Part shown: piece after piece, positions 23,745-32,495 of the stretch
Layout of the letters: each line of letters opens with the position of its first letter
Position numbering within the stretch: the stretch's first letter is position 1
NCBI GenBank assembly: GCA_964448105.1
Contig: CAYUVK010000046.1
Location: 1-37,365, forward strand
Origin: CAVQBP01 sp964448105
GTDB taxonomy: Bacteria > Bacteroidota > Ignavibacteria > Ignavibacteriales > Ignavibacteriaceae
DNA: 37,365 bases
Direction of reading: 5' to 3'
The notes under the pieces: generated by a model
The model's input: the letters and a program-made list of their open reading frames with translations, nothing else
What the model was told of the DNA's origin: nothing
Databases searched by the model: none
Translations under genes and position numbers: made by a program

Positions 23745-24842
23745 ATGAAAATGAAAATATTTCTTTTAGCGGTTGTTTCGATTCTATTTACCTTTTCTTC
23801 TTTTGCTCAAGAAATGCAGAGAAGAACCTTAAAAGTAAATAAAGGCGGAAATTTAAATGTCTCTTTATCGGTCGGTGATGTAGATATAATAACCTCTGAT
23901 AAAGATGAAATACTTATCAAATATGATAAAGATGAAGGTTCGGATTTCGAGATTAGTCAAACCGGAAATAATGTAACGATAAAATCGTCTTACGATAGCT
24001 GGGGAAATAATTTGTTGATTACCGTACCCGCCCAGTTTAATATCATGGTTAATACTTTAGGCGGAGATATAAAAGTTACCGGTTCGTTAAAAGGAGAAGT
24101 CAGCTTTTCTACTTCAGGCGGAGATATTGATTTAGGTAAAGTTACCGGGAATGTAAAGTTAAAATCTTCGGGCGGAGATATTTCAACCGGTGATGTTAAC
24201 GGCGATGCAGATATTTCTACATCCGGCGGTGATATTGCTTTAGGTAAAATTTCAGGTAAAGCCGATGTAAAAACTGCAGGCGGTAATATAGCAATGAACA
24301 GTGTAGGTAAATCTGCAGAAATTAAGACTGCAGGAGGAAATATTGCGGTTAATGACATCGGGGGTGACTCGGAAATAAAAACCGGCGGCGGAAACATTGC
24401 TGCAAATAAAATTAATGGTCAGGCTATAATTAAAACAGGCGGCGGTAATATCTCTTTAGAAAGTGCTACCGGGTATATTGATGCCGAAACCGGGGCCGGA
24501 AATATAAATATTCAAGAAGCCCTAAATAAATTTAATGCAACAACAGGTGCAGGGGATATATATGTGCACATATCTTCTAATATTAAAGGAGATTGTGAAT
24601 TAAAATCGGGAACGGGGAGCATTACTTTATATGTACCTGCAAATGCAAAAGTTACTATAAATGCCGTTGTAAAATCCATTGGATGGGGAAGTGAGGATTC
24701 AAGCATTGATTCCGATTTCCCTGCTTCAAATGTCGGGACGAGGAAACATGTAAATCAGCAAACATTTAATATAAACGGCGGCGGCACTGAAATTAATGTT
24801 TATGCAGCGCTGGGAAGCATCCGGATTAAAAAGATAAAATAG
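23745..24842 (+). CDS. DUF4097-family exported beta-helix-like repeat protein
   Basis: A 365-residue protein with a signal peptide at residues 1-21 (FLLAVVSILFTFSSFAQ). The middle (about residues 105-280) is a run of at least nine repeats of 15-17 residues, each holding SGGDI, AGGNI, GGGNI or GAGNI, such as KTAGGNIAMNSVGKSAEI. This is the DUF4097 pattern and predicts a right-handed beta-helix or solenoid. The C terminus leaves the pattern. It follows the anti-sigma gene by 2 bases and is thus in the sigma 2 operon. It is probably a periplasmic or cell-surface structural protein, and a plausible output or sensor of the pathway. Confidence 0.88.
   Translation: MKMKIFLLAVVSILFTFSSFAQEMQRRTLKVNKGGNLNVSLSVGDVDIITSDKDEILIKYDKDEGSDFEISQTGNNVTIKSSYDSWGNNLLITVPAQFNIMVNTLGGDIKVTGSLKGEVSFSTSGGDIDLGKVTGNVKLKSSGGDISTGDVNGDADISTSGGDIALGKISGKADVKTAGGNIAMNSVGKSAEIKTAGGNIAVNDIGGDSEIKTGGGNIAANKINGQAIIKTGGGNISLESATGYIDAETGAGNINIQEALNKFNATTGAGDIYVHISSNIKGDCELKSGTGSITLYVPANAKVTINAVVKSIGWGSEDSSIDSDFPASNVGTRKHVNQQTFNINGGGTEINVYAALGSIRIKKIK
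24089..24540 (+). repeat. Internal tandem repeats in the DUF4097 gene
   Basis: Copies of a unit of about 45-51 bases encode the GGDI/GGNI repeats. The words GGCGGAGATAT, GGCGGTAATAT and GGAGGAAATAT recur in step with the protein repeats. The reverse strand has long open frames here, which come from the repeat and not from a gene. Confidence 0.7.
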
Positions 24843-25297
24843 TATGAATTATCCAATGACAAATTTTTACAATTGTTTACCTGTAAATGACAATTGCTAA
24901 AATTAAGTCAATTATGTTCGAATGAGATATTTAATTAAGAATATGAATCAAATAAAACAAAATGAATTCAAGGCAGATATATTTGGAAAGTTTGAATAAA
25001 ATAGAAAGACAGGTTCAATTATTTTTTAGTTTTAATAATTTTTATTCTATTAGCTTTTTATTTATTAAATTGCCCAAAACAAGGATAATCGAAACATCTA
25101 AAATGTCATTTCGACCGAATGGAGAAATCTCCTTTACGAATAGATTTCTCAGTCGAGGACTCCTTCGAAATTACACTGCCTTTCCTTTGGGTCAGCCTCG
25201 CTTATTGACATTGGTAACTATCCATTTCAGATATATTACTTTTAACCCGGCGGTAAATAGAATAAATATTTTTAATCAATATGAAATGAATTAAAAT
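24843..25297. other. Intergenic region with palindromic repeat
   Basis: The 455 bases include a CCAATGACAAAT word (about 24852) and a Bacteroidota-style palindromic element (25104-25175). The open frame at 24962-25294 is translated repeat, with no ribosome-binding site, and is not called as a gene. Confidence 0.55.
25104..25175. repeat. TGTCATTTCGA-type palindromic intergenic element
   Basis: The left arm starts TGTCATTTCGAC and contains GGAGAAATCT (25121-25130); the right arm has AGATTTCTC (25142-25150) and ends TTCGAAATTACA (25164-25175). GAGAAATCT and AGATTTCTC are perfect complements, and the outer ends are imperfect ones. Elements of this look are common in Bacteroidota genomes as non-coding REP-like repeats. 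Confidence 0.65.
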
Positions 25298-27815
25298 ATG
25301 AATAAAAAATTATTTACTGTTTTGTTTATATCCATCTCCATAATAAATGTTATTAATGCTAAGGAGATCGAAAGAAAAGTTAGAAACCAGGACTTAAAAA
25401 TAGATGCAGTAAAAATAGACAAGCCGATTGTACTGGATGGGAAACTGAATGAAGAGGTATGGAAGGAAGATGCCGGGGTTTCGAATTTTATTCAGCGGGA
25501 ACCTGTTGAAGGTGTTGAACCAACCCAAAAAACTGTTGTTTATGTTGCTTACGATGAAGATGCAATTTATATAGCTGCAAGGATGTACGACCACCCGGAT
25601 TCGATTGTTTCAAGACTATCCCGGAGAGATGTGGATGCAACCACCGATGGATTTTTAGCTTATTTGGACCCTTATAATGACAAACGCAGCGGGTTTTATT
25701 TTGCTTTATCTGCTGCCGGAACTTTATATGACGGCGTTTTATATAATGATGATTGGAGTGATAATTCATGGGACGGAGTCTGGGAAGGGAAAGTAAACAT
25801 TGATAAAGAGGGGTGGACTGTTGAAATGCGGATTCCTTTTTCACAGCTCAGGTTTGATGATAAAAAGAATAATGTATGGGGTATAAACTTTAAAAGAATA
25901 ATAGCAAGAAGAAACGAGAACGACTATTTAGTATATGTACCTAAAAATGAATCAGGTTTTGTTTCGCATTTTGCGGAATTAAAGGGCTTGGATAATATAC
26001 ATCCTTCCGATAAAATAGAGATACTTCCGTATGTTACAACAAGAGCAGAATATTCGCTTCACGATCCTAATAATCCTTTTAATGACGGTTCAAGGTATAC
26101 ACCTGCTGCCGGGGTTGATTTAAAGATGGGGCTTGGATCAAACCTGACATTAAATGCTACTGTTAATCCCGATTTCGGACAGGTTGAAATAGACCCGGCG
26201 GTAATAAATTTAAGTGACGTTGAGACTTTTTTTAATGAAAAAAGACCTTTCTTTATTGAAGGCTCTACCATTTTTAATTTCGGGTATGGAGGAGCAAATA
26301 ACTATTGGAGCTTCAATTGGGGAGGACCAAATTTCTTTTACAGCAGGCGTATCGGAAGACCGCCGCAGGGAGGCATTCCCGATAACAATTACCAGGATGT
26401 TCCCGACGGTACACATATTTTAGGTGCCGCAAAATTAACCGGGAAAGTTTTTGAAAGCTGGAATATCGGTGTAATATCTGCTTTAACTCAACGAGAGTTT
26501 GCCGATTATTCTAATAATGGAAACAGATCAAATATTGAAGTTGAACCGATGACTTATTACGGTGTTGTAAGAGGTCAAAAAGAAATTAATGAAGGAAGGC
26601 AGGGGATTGGTTTTATATCTACATTAACTTCAAGGTTTTTCAAAAATCAAAGCTTAAGTAATGATATAAATAAAGGTGCTTTTACAGGCGGGATCGACGG
26701 ATGGACATTCCTTGATTCTTCCAAAACATGGGTAGCTACCGGATGGCTGGGAATGAGCAATGTAACCGGTACGACCGAAAGAATGATCCAGCTCCAGGAA
26801 AATTCGCAGCATTATTTTCAAAGACCCGACTCCAAATATTCGAGAGTGGACAGTTCTGCAACTTCTCTAACTGGTTATGCCGGACGTTTCTATTTAAACA
26901 AGCAGAAGGGGAATGTTTTTGTTAATACCGCCTTTGGTTTTATCTCTCCGGGCTTTGATCTAAATGATCTCGGATTTATCTATAGGACGGACATTATTAA
27001 TATGCATTTCGGGGCAGGATATTTTTGGGATAAGCCGACTTCATTTTATCATTATCTTGAACTCGGCGGTGCATTGTTCAGAAGCTATAACTATGACAGT
27101 GACGTTACCTGGCAGGGAGTTTTCCACTTCGGTAATATAACTTTCCCAAACTATTATAACGTATGGTGGAACCTTGCATATAATCCGCAAACTGTAAATA
27201 ACACTTTGACCCGGGGAGGTCCGTTATCGATCAATACTCCCGGTTATGAGGTTGACGGCGGTATAAATTCCGATTCAAGGAAAAGCTGGGTTGTTTCGNN
27301 NNNNNNNNNNNNNNNNNNNNNNNNNNNNNNNNNNNNNNNNNNNNNNNNNNNNNNNNNNNNNNNNNNNNNNNNNNNNNNNNNNNNNNNNNNNNNNNNNNAG
27401 GCTGAACTGGACTTTCACTCCCAAATTAAGTCTGCAGTTTTATGCACAGCCGCTGATCTCTACAGGGAATTATACACATATAAAAGAGCTCGCACATCCA
27501 AAGACTTATGACTTTAATGTTTACCAGGATGTTAAACTGGAAGACGGTACTTATACAATTGATCCCGATGGACAGGGCCCTGCACAGCAGATAAGCTTTG
27601 ATGATCCTAATTTTAATTTTATGTCTTTAAGGGGGAACGCTGTTCTCAGGTGGGAATATTCGCCGGGCTCTGTTGTTTATTTTGTATGGACGCAAAGCAG
27701 GTCCGAAAGCGAGAACGTAGGCGACTTTCAATTCAACAGAACTGCAAGGAAGCTGTTTGATCTGCACCCGGATAATATTTATATGGTTAAGTTTACGTAC
27801 TGGTTCAATATGTAG
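25298..27815 (+). CDS. DUF5916 protein (CBM9-like domain plus outer-membrane barrel), interrupted by a scaffold gap
   Basis: One gene split by the N run at 27299-27398. Before the gap there are 667 residues: a signal peptide (1-21), then a CBM9-like sandwich (about 35-230, with DGKLNEEVWKEDAG and VEMRIPFSQLRF), then the DUF5916 part (NATVNPDFGQVEIDPAVINLSDVETFFNEKRPFFIEG) and aromatic beta-strands. After the gap, 138 more residues of barrel end with MVKFTYWFNM, a final aromatic residue two from the end as in outer-membrane barrels. The two parts are in different frames only because the 100-N gap is arbitrary in length. Ligand and role are unknown; a surface or secretion-related function is likely. 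Confidence 0.88.
27299..27398. other. Assembly gap, 100 N
   Basis: Exactly 100 unresolved bases, the usual placeholder for a scaffold join of unknown length. The reading frame of the DUF5916 gene changes across it, so the true gap is not 100 bases or the count modulo 3 differs. Confidence 0.98.
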
Positions 27816-27882
27816 GATGTAAAAGATAGATTGAATAGAAAAGTATTTTATCTAAGAAATTATTGAGATTAAATTTAGTGAA

Positions 27883-27911
27883 GGGGTTCACGATTGTTGA
27901 ACCCCGGTTTT
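27883..27911 (+). terminator. Hairpin downstream of the DUF5916 gene
   Basis: An 8-bp stem GGGGTTCA (27883-27890) with TGAACCCC (27898-27905), loop CGATTGT, followed by GGTTTT. It is 68 bases after the stop. Confidence 0.6.
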
Positions 27912-28007
27912 AACCAACCTAAAAACCCTCCTAATTTATTTGCCATAACGACCTATTTTTTTAAGGCTAGTCGATACAGAGAAACATTATATACATTTAT
28001 AAAAATT

Positions 28008-28073
28008 ACTTGCCTATTAATAAGAAAAAGAGTTAATTTGTTTAAAATTAGAGATTGGGGAATGTATTTATTT
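28008..28073 (+). repeat. Dispersed intergenic repeat, copy 1
   Basis: ACTTGCCTATTA, AAAAAGAGTTAATTTGT, then GAGA and TTGGGGAATGTA occur in the same order and spacing as at 33457-33522. The two copies differ by point changes and small indels. It may be a remnant of a mobile element or a conserved regulatory or recombination site. Confidence 0.6.
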
Positions 28074-28226
28074 AGATATTAAAACAGAAAATGATTATAT
28101 GTAGGCATGTTATGATTATATATAGTCATTTAGAATAAGGTTACTGAATAGTATAACAATAAGTTATATGGCTTTCAGAAGATCAGTCTTCTTTTTGAAG
28201 AATTTTTAAATAAAAAAGGATTATTT

Positions 28227-28982
28227 ATGAAATTAACTTTTTTCGAATATGTGAAAGCTGTTTATTTTAAATTTATTGATTTGCTTCATTTTCCTTTCAT
28301 CAAACAGGGCGCAAATGATCCTTATCATGCTATATACAATGAGTTTCTTTCAATTGGGAAAGCAATACAGGCTCCTTCAGTGTTAGAAATTGGATCAAGA
28401 AATGTAAGCGGAATTACACGTAGAGGTATGTTCCCACATTGCAAAGAATATGTAGGATTTGATATTCTTCCTGGAGAAGGTGTAGATATAGTTGGAGATG
28501 TTCATAAACTTTCAGATTACATTACTTCCGAGCACTTCGATCTTGTTTATTGTATTTCTGTTTTTGAACATCTTTTATTTCCCTGGAAGGCGGTTCTTGA
28601 AATTAATAAAGTAATGAAGATAGGTAGTTATCTTTATATTTCAACACATCCTGTATGGCCAGAGCACGAAATGCCTTGGGATTTTTGGCGGTTTCCTAAA
28701 AATGGTTTTTATTCTCTTTTTAATAAATATACTGGATTCGAAATAATTTTTCTTACGGAGGGGTTACCTTGCAAAGCTTATTCCCTTGTTGACGATCCTC
28801 CTACTCGAAGTCTTTGGTTTCGGACAATTAATCAAGGAGTTTCACTAATAGTTAAGAAAACTAATAATTATCAAAGTGATTTATTTAAGTTTCTTAATCT
28901 GGGCTGCTGCCTGTCCTCCTGGCGGGGCTTAATTGCATGGTCGATAGCTGATAATCGGAAAATGTTACGAATAAATATTTAA
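28227..28982 (+). CDS. Class I SAM-dependent methyltransferase (Methyltransf_11-like)
   Basis: A 251-residue protein. SAM-binding motif I is VLEIGSRNVSG at about residues 52-62, motif II lies in YVGFDILPGEGVDIVGD, and motif IV is FDLVYCISVFEHLLFPW, as in Methyltransf_11 enzymes acting on small molecules or sugars. An N-terminal extension of about 45 residues precedes the core and the C-terminal 60 residues are unique. The substrate is unknown; similar proteins occur in polysaccharide gene clusters, but none is visible here. AAAAAAGGATTA precedes the ATG. It begins the loosely packed region and stands alone. Confidence 0.83.
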   Translation: MKLTFFEYVKAVYFKFIDLLHFPFIKQGANDPYHAIYNEFLSIGKAIQAPSVLEIGSRNVSGITRRGMFPHCKEYVGFDILPGEGVDIVGDVHKLSDYITSEHFDLVYCISVFEHLLFPWKAVLEINKVMKIGSYLYISTHPVWPEHEMPWDFWRFPKNGFYSLFNKYTGFEIIFLTEGLPCKAYSLVDDPPTRSLWFRTINQGVSLIVKKTNNYQSDLFKFLNLGCCLSSWRGLIAWSIADNRKMLRINI

Positions 28983-29091
28983 TAAACCAACAGACTCTAT
29001 AATTTTTTAATTCTGTTTTAATTTATTTATGTAACTTTTTATAAAGCATTTTCGTCTATATATTTAATCGACATAATGAAAAAATATAGTA

Positions 29092-31476
29092 TTGAATAAA
29101 TTTTTAGTCTTCTTATTACTGATTATAAACACAACCTTCGCTCAAATATATAAAGTTACAGGGGTAGTTAAAGATAAAGAATCCGGTTTACCTCTCGTTT
29201 ATGCAAGCATCCGTATCTATGGAACTACAAACGGAACAACAACAAATTACGACGGACAATTCCTACTGAAATTAAATGAGGGAACATATAAATTAATTTT
29301 TTCCTACGTCGGCTATAAAACCGATACACTTACGGTTAATGTTCCGGTAAATCAAAGCATAAATGTAAATCTTGAGCCTGAAGCAATAAAATTAGGTGAA
29401 ATTGTTGTAAAAGCAAATGAAGATCCGGCTTACAGGATCATCCGTGAAGCGATAGAAAGAAAGAAGGCAAATAGAAAAGGATTAATAGATTTTGAGTACG
29501 ACGCCTATTCCAAAAAGATACTTAAATCTGCTGGCGAAGTTGCAGCAATAGAAGAAACTTTTGTAAAGGGTTATAATAAAATAGATAAATGGGAAAAGGA
29601 ATTTATTTTATCTACCCATAAAACCGAAAACCAGAAGAAGGAAATTCATTCGATGGATTTCTCAATTTCGGAAAGTTATTATATTGATTTTTCTAAAGAT
29701 ACTTTAACTTTGATGATGAATAAAATTTTTCTGCCGATTGCCGATAATGCATTCGATTACTATGATTATAAATTGCTGAATGTTACCGAATCGGAAGGAA
29801 GGGAAATCTATAAGATAAAAGTTATCCCCCGTTCCAAAATTCAGCCCTTACTTCAGGGTGAAATTACAATTGAAAGCAGCAATTATGCTTTAACCAGCGC
29901 CAATCTAAAAACCAACGAAGGTGTGAGATTTCCTTTTATAAATAATTTATCAGCAAAATTTGTTCAGCAGCTTGGTAAATACGATGGTTATTGGCTCCCA
30001 AATTATATTGAAACCAGGGCAGGATTCGTATTTAGCTTACAAGGTTTAATTGCATTGGATAAAATACAAATAGAAGAATTTAATAGTATTACCGGATATA
30101 AAATTAATATCCCGATTCCAGATTCAATTGATAATGCTGTTAAATCAAAATATGGCGGTTATACTACTGATACTGTCGGGAAAGGAAATAAACCCTTCGA
30201 ATTTACACGCCGTGAAATAAATGCTCAACGACCAATTCCTCTAACTAAATCAGAAATAAAAGCTTATGCAGATCTTGATAGCACAAAAACAATTGAGAAG
30301 ATGATCAAAGTAAAAGGTGTACTTGCCGGGTTAATTCCTGAACCGGGAAATCAAAATGACACAACGCGGAGTTTTTTATCTTCAGCATCGGGATTTTTAA
30401 CTAAATATATAACATTTGGCAACAACCGTGTCACCGGGATCTTGATCGGGCCGTATTTTAACGGGCCCGTTGTTAAAGATAAATTATTTATGGATTTGTC
30501 AGGCGGCTATTCTTTTCAGAGAAAAAAACCGGAAGGTGAATTGACAATTAATTATAGATTGAAAAATTTTTTAATTAACGGAATTGAAGCGGCAATTTTT
30601 AATGAATCTAAACGTTGGCAGTTGTTTACTCCATATACGGAATTTATGAATGCTATTGCAGTAACAGCCGGGTTCGATGATCAATTTAACTATTATTTAT
30701 CATCAGGATTTTCTTTAGGAATAAATAAATACTATGGAAATAATTTTTCTTTAAAATTAGGTTTTGTATCTGAAAAAGAAAGTTCTTTACCAGAAATGAA
30801 ATATCATACCATTATCAAAACAAACAGGACACCGAGAGTAAATCCAGAAATTGTTGAAGGATTTGACCGGAAAACTTATTTGAATATATCATTAGGAAAA
30901 GATCCCATGGAAATTCAATTTATTCCTGAAGACGGTTTAACTGCACAATTCGATTTTTCCAATCCGGCGTTCGGCAGTAATTTCAATTATAAAAGCTTTC
31001 ACGTTATTGGGGAATTTACAACAAAAACTCTATACAAAGAATTATTCATCGCCCCATACCTCGAAATAATTATCGATGCAGGAATGATAACCGGGAACTA
31101 CGGGCCGCAGCATTTATTTAGTCCTGGTACGGCATTGGGATTTTTTTCCCTTCCGCAGGTATTTAAAGGTTTGAATCCATATAAATTTGCAGGTAACGGG
31201 ATGGTTGCCGTGCATGTTGAACATAACTGGAGAACCATCCCGTTTCAAGCGCTTGGCTTAAATTTCATTTCAGATCTCTATCTTGATTTTATCACGGGAA
31301 TTAGTGTACTGAAAACTTGGAATAAATCCGGTTATATGACCGGCTCACCAATGGATGGTCCTTATTGGGAAGTATATGGTGGGCTCTCAAGAATATTAGG
31401 AGCATTTAGAGTTGATGTTAATTATAATTCATTTAAGAAAATTTCAGCTACTGCTTCAGTCGGTGTAATTTTATAG
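29092..31476 (+). CDS. DUF5686 protein with N-terminal carboxypeptidase-regulatory-like domain
   Basis: A 794-residue exported protein: signal peptide at about 1-17 (FLVFLLLIINTTFAQ), then a CarboxypepD_reg-like domain (about 20-100; VKDKESGLPLVYASIRIYGT, GTYKLIFSYVGYKTDTL), then DUF5686, ending in outer-membrane-like strands. The family is typical of Bacteroidota. TTG 29092 is the only start codon that keeps the signal peptide, and it lacks a good ribosome-binding site. An ATG at 29076 in another frame opens an eight-codon frame, stop included, that overlaps the TTG; a one-base indel in the assembly or a true weak start are both possible. Function unknown; outer-membrane location is likely. 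Confidence 0.86.
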   Translation: MNKFLVFLLLIINTTFAQIYKVTGVVKDKESGLPLVYASIRIYGTTNGTTTNYDGQFLLKLNEGTYKLIFSYVGYKTDTLTVNVPVNQSINVNLEPEAIKLGEIVVKANEDPAYRIIREAIERKKANRKGLIDFEYDAYSKKILKSAGEVAAIEETFVKGYNKIDKWEKEFILSTHKTENQKKEIHSMDFSISESYYIDFSKDTLTLMMNKIFLPIADNAFDYYDYKLLNVTESEGREIYKIKVIPRSKIQPLLQGEITIESSNYALTSANLKTNEGVRFPFINNLSAKFVQQLGKYDGYWLPNYIETRAGFVFSLQGLIALDKIQIEEFNSITGYKINIPIPDSIDNAVKSKYGGYTTDTVGKGNKPFEFTRREINAQRPIPLTKSEIKAYADLDSTKTIEKMIKVKGVLAGLIPEPGNQNDTTRSFLSSASGFLTKYITFGNNRVTGILIGPYFNGPVVKDKLFMDLSGGYSFQRKKPEGELTINYRLKNFLINGIEAAIFNESKRWQLFTPYTEFMNAIAVTAGFDDQFNYYLSSGFSLGINKYYGNNFSLKLGFVSEKESSLPEMKYHTIIKTNRTPRVNPEIVEGFDRKTYLNISLGKDPMEIQFIPEDGLTAQFDFSNPAFGSNFNYKSFHVIGEFTTKTLYKELFIAPYLEIIIDAGMITGNYGPQHLFSPGTALGFFSLPQVFKGLNPYKFAGNGMVAVHVEHNWRTIPFQALGLNFISDLYLDFITGISVLKTWNKSGYMTGSPMDGPYWEVYGGLSRILGAFRVDVNYNSFKKISATASVGVIL

Positions 31477-31835
31477 ATGTGAAATATATTGAAGAAAGAA
31501 AGCTTACTTGATAAGATAAATCATTCTGGTAAAAAGTCAAAAGCGAATTTTTATTTTTAAGATAATCTTGTTTTAATAAAAAGATACCCTTAAAATTTGC
31601 AAAGTCAAAACAAACATCAATGTATTGAAAAGGGCGAAGTAGAATTACACGGCTGAAAACAATTAGAGTATTCATTAACTATTTAGATAAGTAATGCAAC
31701 AGCTAACATAGCAATTTAAGCCAGCCAGAGGCAGGTAAACAGTTTACGCATTCGACATTTTTGAGATTTTCGTTCAAATGCTTTTGCAGAATAAGAAACA
31801 TAAAAAATTTTAATTTTTTTTAATATAGTAACACC
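31477..31835. other. Intergenic region between convergent genes
   Basis: The 359 AT-rich bases have no convincing gene. The 11-mer ACAGCTAACAT at 31699-31709 occurs inverted at 34333-34343, and GCCAGCCAGAGGCAGG lies near 31720. A terminator was not recognised. Confidence 0.45.
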
Positions 31836-32411
31836 TTAAACATCAATAAAATCTTTTTCAAGTAATGAATAAATTACACTATCAATAAACTTATTATCAA
31901 ATAAAATATTTTCTCTAAAATAAGCTTCTTTCTTAAATCCCAGCTTTTCCAATAATCTTATTGAGCTTTCATTCTGAGGATTTACATTCGCTTCAATGCT
32001 GTGGAATTTTATTTTTCCGAAACCGTATCTTATTAATGCTTGTATAGTTTCAGTCATATAACCTTTCCCCCAATATCCCGGTTTTAGAGCATATCCGATT
32101 TCTGCCCGGCAGTGTTCTGCTATTATCCTCCAAAATCCGAAGTAACCTATAAATTTATTTGTATCTTTTTCAATTATTCCCCAGCTTATTCCTCTTTTGT
32201 TTTTATAAGATTCAACAACGGACTTTATAAAATCATCTGCATCTTTAAGTGATTCCATTTTGTACCTATCCATAAATTTCATAACTTCATCGTTAGAACG
32301 GATTAGAAGTATATCTCTAGAATCACTCAATGTGATCTCCCTGTAAAAAAGCCGTTGACTTTCTGATTTGGGAAACGCTTCAAAAATACTTTTATCTATT
32401 TCTATGTTCAT
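31836..32411 (-). CDS. GNAT family N-acetyltransferase (RimJ/RimL-like)
   Basis: A 191-residue acetyltransferase. The N terminus has FYREITLSDSRDILLIRSNDEVMKFMD; the acetyl-CoA-binding region has AEIGYALKPGYWGKGYMTE, with the Q/RxxGxG/A-type loop, followed by IQALIRYGF; and the C terminus has SIEANVNPQNESSIRLLEKLGFKKEAYF. This is the RimJ/RimL-like branch, which acetylates protein N termini, amino acids or drugs. The substrate is not predictable. It is the only minus-strand gene in the last 16 kb, divergent from the Dam-type gene, with about 85 bases between the starts. Confidence 0.9.
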   Translation of the reverse strand: MNIEIDKSIFEAFPKSESQRLFYREITLSDSRDILLIRSNDEVMKFMDRYKMESLKDADDFIKSVVESYKNKRGISWGIIEKDTNKFIGYFGFWRIIAEHCRAEIGYALKPGYWGKGYMTETIQALIRYGFGKIKFHSIEANVNPQNESSIRLLEKLGFKKEAYFRENILFDNKFIDSVIYSLLEKDFIDV

Positions 32412-32495
32412 TTTGCATTTTATGTATTAATCAAAAAGCAAGCTCCCTAAATATAATAACTTTTTATTCACAGGATTTTTAAATAATTTGGTAAT

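Larger units (their letters stand above)
27816..28226. other. Intergenic region with hairpin and dispersed repeat
   Basis: The 411 bases have a terminator-like hairpin at 27883-27905 and the first copy of a dispersed repeat at 28008-28073. The open frame at 27894-28082 has no ribosome-binding site or recognisable protein and is not called. Confidence 0.5.

Noticed and set aside
23990..24397. Long minus-strand open frame inside the DUF4097 gene
   Set aside because: It is the antisense of the glycine-rich repeats, giving a proline-rich shadow (SPPE-type) with no start context.
24962..25294. Open frame of 110 codons on the plus strand
   Set aside because: Its centre is a palindromic TGTCATTTCGA element, there is no ribosome-binding site, and the translated sequence resembles the false proteins often made from these repeats.
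27894..28082. Open frame of 62 codons after the DUF5916 gene
   Set aside because: It begins in the terminator hairpin, covers a dispersed repeat, and has no recognisable domain or ribosome-binding site.
31448..31675. Minus-strand open frame after the DUF5686 gene
   Set aside because: It overlaps the coding end of the DUF5686 gene, lacks a ribosome-binding site and is rich in AT-driven residues.
31680..31800. Possible integron attC site near GCTAACATAGC
   Set aside because: The GCTAAC and GTTAGC words do not fit the RYYYAAC/GTTRRRY core rule, and no attC-like paired arms were found.
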